Positions 37,289-41,997 of a stretch of 41,997 nucleotides of DNA are shown piece by piece. Location: the NCBI GenBank assembly GCA_011526585.1, contig WYBB01000032.1, positions 1 through 41,997 of the forward strand, given 5' to 3'. The number at the start of each line of letters is the position of its first letter. Positions within the stretch are counted from its first letter, which is position 1. The position numbers were made by a program, and so were the translations under genes. This DNA comes from Deltaproteobacteria bacterium. GTDB lineage: Bacteria > Myxococcota_A > UBA9042 > PHBI01. A model generated the notes under the pieces. The model ran no database searches and was not told the origin of the DNA. It was given only the letters and a program-made list of their open reading frames with translations.

Positions 37289-38155
37289 TCACCCGCGCTT
37301 GGGCCCCTCGGGCAGCGGCGTCTCGTCGAGCGAGTTGGCCGCCAGGAACTCCTCGGCCAGGAGCAGATCCGATCCATAGACCGAGGTCGTCGACGCGATC
37401 GGCCGCGTCGTGACGTGCACCCGGTCGCTCACGCGCCGCTTCGCCTGTCCGCTCGCCGCCGCCAGCTCGTCGAGCAGCTCCCGCGCCGACTTCAGCTCCG
37501 GCCACTCCACGCCGACCGCGCGCCGGAAGAGCCGCGTCACGTCCTCGTTGAAGAGCCCCTCGGGGATCACCAGCGCCCCGCGCTCGTGCCGCCCCCCGCT
37601 CACCCCCAGCACGCGCAGCACGATCTCGCGCAGGTCGTTGAAGACCTCGGCCTCGTTGTCGACGTGCAGCCCATAGGTGGCCACCAGGATCCCGGCCTTG
37701 CTCGGGTCCAGCGTCGGCAGGCTCATCATCGCGCGCATGCGCATGCCCGCCGCCGACAGGCCCAGCGCGTGAAGCTCGACCGCCACCTCCAGCGTCGCCA
37801 GCGCCACCGTCAGCGCCTCGGCCCCATCGAGCGGCCCCCGCTCCAAACGATGCTTCAGCGCCACCGCCTCGGCCGGCACCTTCGTCTTCACCACGAAGAA
37901 GCGATCACCCACGATCGACGCACCCAGCACCGGCGCCGCCGACGCGTGCCGCACGTGCGAGAGCCGCGCGATCTCCTCGTCCCAGAACCCGGCGGCGACG
38001 TCCTCGCCGAGGTCGCGCATCGACACGACCACGCGCGCCCCGCTCTTCGTATCGATCCCGTCGAGCACCAGCTCGTCGTCCTCGTCGACGAGCGTCTCGT
38101 ACGCCTCACCAAATTCGAGCGGTGGCCACCGACCGTCCCCTGGCCGAGCCTGCAT
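37289..38155 (-). CDS. Protein kinase-like protein without catalytic motifs (pseudokinase candidate)
   Basis: A 288-residue protein. The ATG at 38155 has GGAGG 5 nt upstream, which decides against the GTG at 38176. Residues 10-130 follow the layout of a Ser/Thr kinase N-lobe and start of the C-lobe: beta strands (YETLVDEDDELVLDGID, ARVVVSM), a helix (FWDEEIARLSHVRH, like the alpha-C to beta-4 region), a hinge (VVKTKVPAE) and a helix leading to ELHALGLSAAGM, where active kinases have HRDxKxxN. No HRD, DFG or VAIK-type Lys is visible. The C-terminal 100 residues are helical. No transmembrane segment. A regulatory pseudokinase is inferred; the family call is tentative. Confidence 0.7.
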   Translation of the reverse strand: MQARPGDGRWPPLEFGEAYETLVDEDDELVLDGIDTKSGARVVVSMRDLGEDVAAGFWDEEIARLSHVRHASAAPVLGASIVGDRFFVVKTKVPAEAVALKHRLERGPLDGAEALTVALATLEVAVELHALGLSAAGMRMRAMMSLPTLDPSKAGILVATYGLHVDNEAEVFNDLREIVLRVLGVSGGRHERGALVIPEGLFNEDVTRLFRRAVGVEWPELKSARELLDELAAASGQAKRRVSDRVHVTTRPIASTTSVYGSDLLLAEEFLAANSLDETPLPEGPKRG

Positions 38156-38179
38156 CGTCGCCTCCGAAGAACGCACCCA

Positions 38180-38207
38180 CTCACGCTCGCGTCTCTGTAC
38201 GCGTGAG
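38180..38207 (-). promoter_or_regulatory. Inverted repeat upstream of the kinase-like gene
   Basis: Arms CTCACGC (38180-38186) and GCGTGAG (38201-38207) are perfect inverted copies 14 nt apart, 25 nt before the start codon and 45 nt after the J-domain gene stop. It may end transcription of the upstream gene or form a leader hairpin. Confidence 0.3.
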
Positions 38208-38251
38208 CTCTACGATCTGATCACCGATGTCCCGAAAACACACCGAGCCTA

Positions 38252-38857
38252 TCAGGCTCCATCCAACCACGCCAACAGCAAGTCGCGTGCCGCCCGGATG
38301 CGGATCGTCAGCTCGTTCGCCGCCGCCTGCAGGTGCGGCGCCGACGCATGCCGATCCGGGTGATAGCGCGCGCTGAGCGTGACGAACGCTCCTTCGATCT
38401 CGCCCCTGTCCGCTCCGAGCGGAAGCTCTAGCGCCGCATACGCTTCACGCACCTCGCGCGTGAACGCCCCGACCCTCGCCTCGCGTGCGCTTGCGCTCGG
38501 CTCGGTGCGAACCGGCCCGATCCCTCCGGCACCCCGACTGCCCTCGTCCCCGCCACGCGCGCCTTCGTCACCACCACGCGCCCACAGCTCCGCGCCGCGC
38601 GCGATCTCGGCGTCCGCCGCCACCGCCCCGCGCGGCGTTCCCCACGCCGCCGCGCCGGCCTCGATCTCCGCCGCCAGCACGTCCGTCTCCGCGCGCGCCA
38701 GCTCCGCCTCGGCCTCGGCGATGAGCCGCTGCCGCTCGCGCTCTTCACCCTCGACGTCCGGCAGCCCGTCCTCCTCGCGCGCCTCGCGCAGGACGCGCTT
38801 GAGCTCGCTCACCTCCGCGCGCGCGATGCGCCCCAACCGATCGAAGATGCTCATCAT
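38252..38857 (-). CDS. J-domain protein with PspA-like N-terminal helix
   Basis: A 201-residue protein; two ATG codons in tandem (38857 and 38854) follow GGAG. The N-terminus MSIFDRLGRIARAEVSEL resembles the amphipathic start of PspA/Vipp1 proteins, which binds membranes. Residues 18-70 are helical and charged, and 80-118 are low complexity with RGGDEG repeats. A J-domain fills 130-201 with HPD at 166-168 (YHPDRH), so it should stimulate an Hsp70 partner. It may share a transcript with the kinase-like gene 96 nt downstream. It is divergent from xerC with 72 nt between. Not classical DnaJ: it lacks the Gly/Phe and zinc regions. Confidence 0.88.
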   Translation of the reverse strand: MMSIFDRLGRIARAEVSELKRVLREAREEDGLPDVEGEERERQRLIAEAEAELARAETDVLAAEIEAGAAAWGTPRGAVAADAEIARGAELWARGGDEGARGGDEGSRGAGGIGPVRTEPSASAREARVGAFTREVREAYAALELPLGADRGEIEGAFVTLSARYHPDRHASAPHLQAAANELTIRIRAARDLLLAWLDGA

Positions 38858-38888
38858 CGTACTCCGTCAACATCTTGGAACACACGCA

Positions 38889-38918
38889 TTGTCGCCGACT
38901 GCGGACTGTTCGCATAGA
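38889..38918 (+). promoter_or_regulatory. Candidate promoter of xerC-hslV-hslU
   Basis: TTGTCG (38889-38894) and CATAGA (38913-38918) are 18 nt apart and 12 nt before the xerC ATG. The minus-35 is fair and the minus-10 poor. It lies in the only intergenic space ahead of the operon. Confidence 0.3.
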
Positions 38919-38929
38919 GTGCTGCCGCG

Positions 38930-39901
38930 ATGAGCGCCACCACCCCCCAAGCGCGCTACCTCCGACACCTCCGCGCCATCGACGGCGCCTCGCCGCACAC
39001 CGTGCGCGCCGCCGACGCCGACCTGCGCGATCTGTCCGCCTTCATCACCACGCGCCACCCCGCATGGCACGACCACCCCGACGCGCTTTGCCGCGTTGAC
39101 CGCCTGGACCTCCGTGCCTATCTCGCGCACCTCATGGAGCGCGCCCAATCACCACGAACCATCGCCCGCAAGCTGGCCACGCTCCGCTCCTTCTATCGCC
39201 ACCTCGTGCGCGACGGCGCGCTCGCCGCCTCGCCGATGGACGGCATCACCAACCCGCGCCGCGGCCGCCCCCTGCCGAGCCCGCTCGATCTCCCCGCCAC
39301 GCTCGAGCTCCTCGACGCCCCCGCCGGCGACACCCCGCGCGCCCGCCGCGACCGCGCCCTGCTCGAGCTCCTCTACGCCGCCGGCCTGCGCGTCTCCGAG
39401 GCCGTCGGCCTCACCCTCGATCGCCTCGACCTCGATCAGCGCGCCGTGCGCGTCATCGGCAAGGGCGACAAGACCCGCCTCGTGCCGATCCACGCGCGCG
39501 CCGCCGCCGCGCTCTCCGAGTGGCTCGCCGCCCGCCCCGCGCTGCTCGCCGACGCGCCCGATCCCGCCGCCTCCGCCCCCTTCGTCTTCCTCGCCGACCG
39601 CGGCGCCCCGCTCTCGGACCGCGCCGCCCGCCGCATCGTCGAGCGCGCCGCCCGCCAGGGCGCGCTCGGCCGCCACGTGCACCCGCACCAGCTTCGCCAC
39701 GGCTTCGCCACCCACCTGCTCGAGCGTGGGCTCGACCTGCGCATGATCCAGGAGCTGCTCGGCCACGCCTCGGTCAGCACCACCCAGGTCTACACGCACG
39801 TCTCGGTCGAGCAGCTCCAGCGCGTGCACCGCCTCGCCCACCCGCGCGCGCGCCTCCCTCAGACCCAGCCCCAGAAAAAGAAGAAGGATCCCACGCCATG
39901 A
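38930..39901 (+). CDS. xerC: Tyrosine recombinase XerC
   Basis: A 323-residue tyrosine recombinase. Residues 1-100 form the SAM-like N-terminal DNA-binding domain. The catalytic set is complete: Arg154 ([10 protein letters not shown]), Lys178 (GKGDKTR), His253 and Arg256 ([12 protein letters not shown]), His279 ([10 protein letters not shown]) and Tyr288. XerC/D recombinases resolve chromosome dimers at dif. The final residues ([11 protein letters not shown]) are a basic tail. The stop overlaps the hslV start (ATGA), the same arrangement as codV-clpQ-clpY in Bacillus. It could also be the single Xer protein of the genome or XerD-like; the family is certain, the C/D naming less so and resting partly on gene order. 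Confidence 0.92.
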   Translation: MSATTPQARYLRHLRAIDGASPHTVRAADADLRDLSAFITTRHPAWHDHPDALCRVDRLDLRAYLAHLMERAQSPRTIARKLATLRSFYRHLVRDGALAASPMDGITNPRRGRPLPSPLDLPATLELLDAPAGDTPRARRDRALLELLYAAGLRVSEAVGLTLDRLDLDQRAVRVIGKGDKTRLVPIHARAAAALSEWLAARPALLADAPDPAASAPFVFLADRGAPLSDRAARRIVERAARQGALGRHVHPHQLRHGFATHLLERGLDLRMIQELLGHASVSTTQVYTHVSVEQLQRVHRLAHPRARLPQTQPQKKKKDPTP

Positions 39902-40457
39902 AGGTCGAGCTCCACGGCACCACCATCCTCGCCGTGCGCAAGGATGGCAAGGTGGTCGTCGCCGGCGACGGTCAGGTCACCCTCGGCAACACCGTCATGA
40001 AGGGCACCGCCAAGAAGGTGCGCACCCTCGGCGCCGGCGCCTCCGGCCGCCAGGTCGTCATCGGCTTCGCCGGCTCCACCGCCGACGCCTTCACCCTCTT
40101 CGAGCGCTTCGAAGGCAAGCTCAAGGAGTTCTCCGGCCAGCTCCGCCGCGCCGCCGTCGAGCTCGCCAAGGACTGGCGCACCGACCGCGCGCTGCGCCGC
40201 CTCGAGGCGATGCTCATCGTCGCCGACGTCAACGAGACGCTCGTGATCTCGGGCTCCGGCGACGTCGTCGAGCCCGACCCCGCCAACGCCGGGGTCATCG
40301 CCATCGGCTCGGGTGGCAAGTTCGCCGAAGCCGCCGCCATCGCGCTCGCACGCCACTCGTCCCTGTCCGCGCGCGAGATCGCCACCGAGGCGATGCGCAT
40401 CGCCGCCGAGATCTGCATCTACACCAACGGCAACCTCACCATCGAGGAGCTCGGCTG

Positions 40458-40458
<1 letters not shown>
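39898..40458 (+). CDS. hslV: HslV, peptidase subunit of the HslUV protease
   Basis: A 186-residue N-terminal-nucleophile threonine peptidase. The catalytic Thr is Thr8 in [17 protein letters not shown], so a 7-residue propeptide must be removed, compared with only Met in Escherichia coli. Conserved stretches include [51 protein letters not shown] and [17 protein letters not shown]. HslV forms a double hexamer capped by HslU rings and degrades unfolded cytoplasmic proteins. The ATG overlaps the xerC stop and has AAGGA upstream; the stop overlaps the hslU start by one base (TGATG). Confidence 0.98.
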
Positions 40459-41828
<1,370 letters not shown>

Positions 41829-41842
41829 CGCTCACCGGGCGA

Positions 41843-41950
41843 TCCGAATGTCAGGGGCGGCCCTCGTGGCCGCCCGGCTCCGAATCGTAGGGGCGGCCCA
41901 CGTGGCCGCCCCGCTCCGAATCGTATGGGCGGCCCACGTGGCCGCCCGGC
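41843..41950. repeat. Three 36-bp tandem repeats with internal hairpins
   Basis: Units begin at 41843, 41879 and 41915, each starting TCCGAAT and holding arms GGGCGGCC and GGCCGCCC around a 5-nt loop (CTCGT once, CACGT twice). Stems lie at 41855-41875, 41891-41911 and 41927-41947. The array lies directly after hslU and may end or protect its transcript, or belong to a dispersed repeat family. Confidence 0.9.
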
Positions 41951-41997
41951 CGCACCAACCCGTTGTGGCGCCCCCCACCCGCACCCCAACTGCACGA

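Noticed and set aside
41843..41950. CRISPR array
   Set aside because: Units are directly tandem with no unique spacers and there are no cas genes in the window.

Overview
The window is about 42 kb of very GC-rich bacterial DNA, densely coded on both strands. Its gene content points to the Myxococcota or a neighbouring lineage of the former Deltaproteobacteria: many exported lipoproteins with Asp-rich, FG-GAP, lamin-tail and Cys-repeat modules, a heme plus dicopper monooxygenase-like protein, multi-FHA and kinase-like proteins, a C-terminal Cys/transmembrane/Arg tail resembling MYXO-CTERM, and a MoxR/DUF58/BatA/DUF4175 operon. The genus cannot be told from the sequence alone.

Layout. (1) 11-8917, plus: five tightly coupled genes (DUF4175-type coiled-coil membrane protein, HEXXH peptidase with TPRs, MoxR AAA+ ATPase, DUF58 protein, BatA-like vWA membrane protein). 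(2) 9079-11171, plus: a small exported protein and an ABC-F ATPase. (3) 11180-13474, minus: an exported beta-propeller protein, divergent from 13645-15024, a cytochrome/copper monooxygenase-like protein. (4) 15025-18432, minus: a PHP-domain lipoprotein and a triple-FHA protein behind a good sigma70-like promoter; the PHP gene meets the monooxygenase gene stop codon to stop codon inside a shared hairpin. (5) 18604-25938, minus: a 2444-residue surface lipoprotein. (6) 26194-31663, plus: an inositol-monophosphatase-family enzyme, an endonuclease/exonuclease/phosphatase-fold lipoprotein, and a glycosidase-like secreted protein cut by an in-frame TAG. (7) 31629-32946, minus: a small lipoprotein and a Nei-type DNA glycosylase. 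(8) 33062-37278, plus: two lipoproteins separated by a hexanucleotide tandem repeat. (9) 37289-38857, minus: a kinase-like protein lacking catalytic motifs and a J-domain protein. (10) 38930-41828, plus: xerC-hslV-hslU, followed by three 36-bp hairpin repeats.

How the genes work together. The first operon looks like a complete MoxR-type chaperone/vWA module with an extra metallopeptidase. xerC-hslV-hslU is the known pairing of a tyrosine recombinase with the HslUV protease. Most of the rest is an envelope and surface repertoire, with FHA and kinase-like proteins suggesting phospho-signalling.

No stretch longer than 300 bases lacks a gene. The largest gaps (9376-9632 and 25939-26193) hold repeats, hairpins and weak promoter-like sites. 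I saw no tRNA, rRNA, CRISPR array or insertion sequence. A large-scale signal is a change in G/C strand asymmetry: the plus strand is G-rich up to about 13.5 kb and mostly C-rich further right, largely regardless of gene direction.
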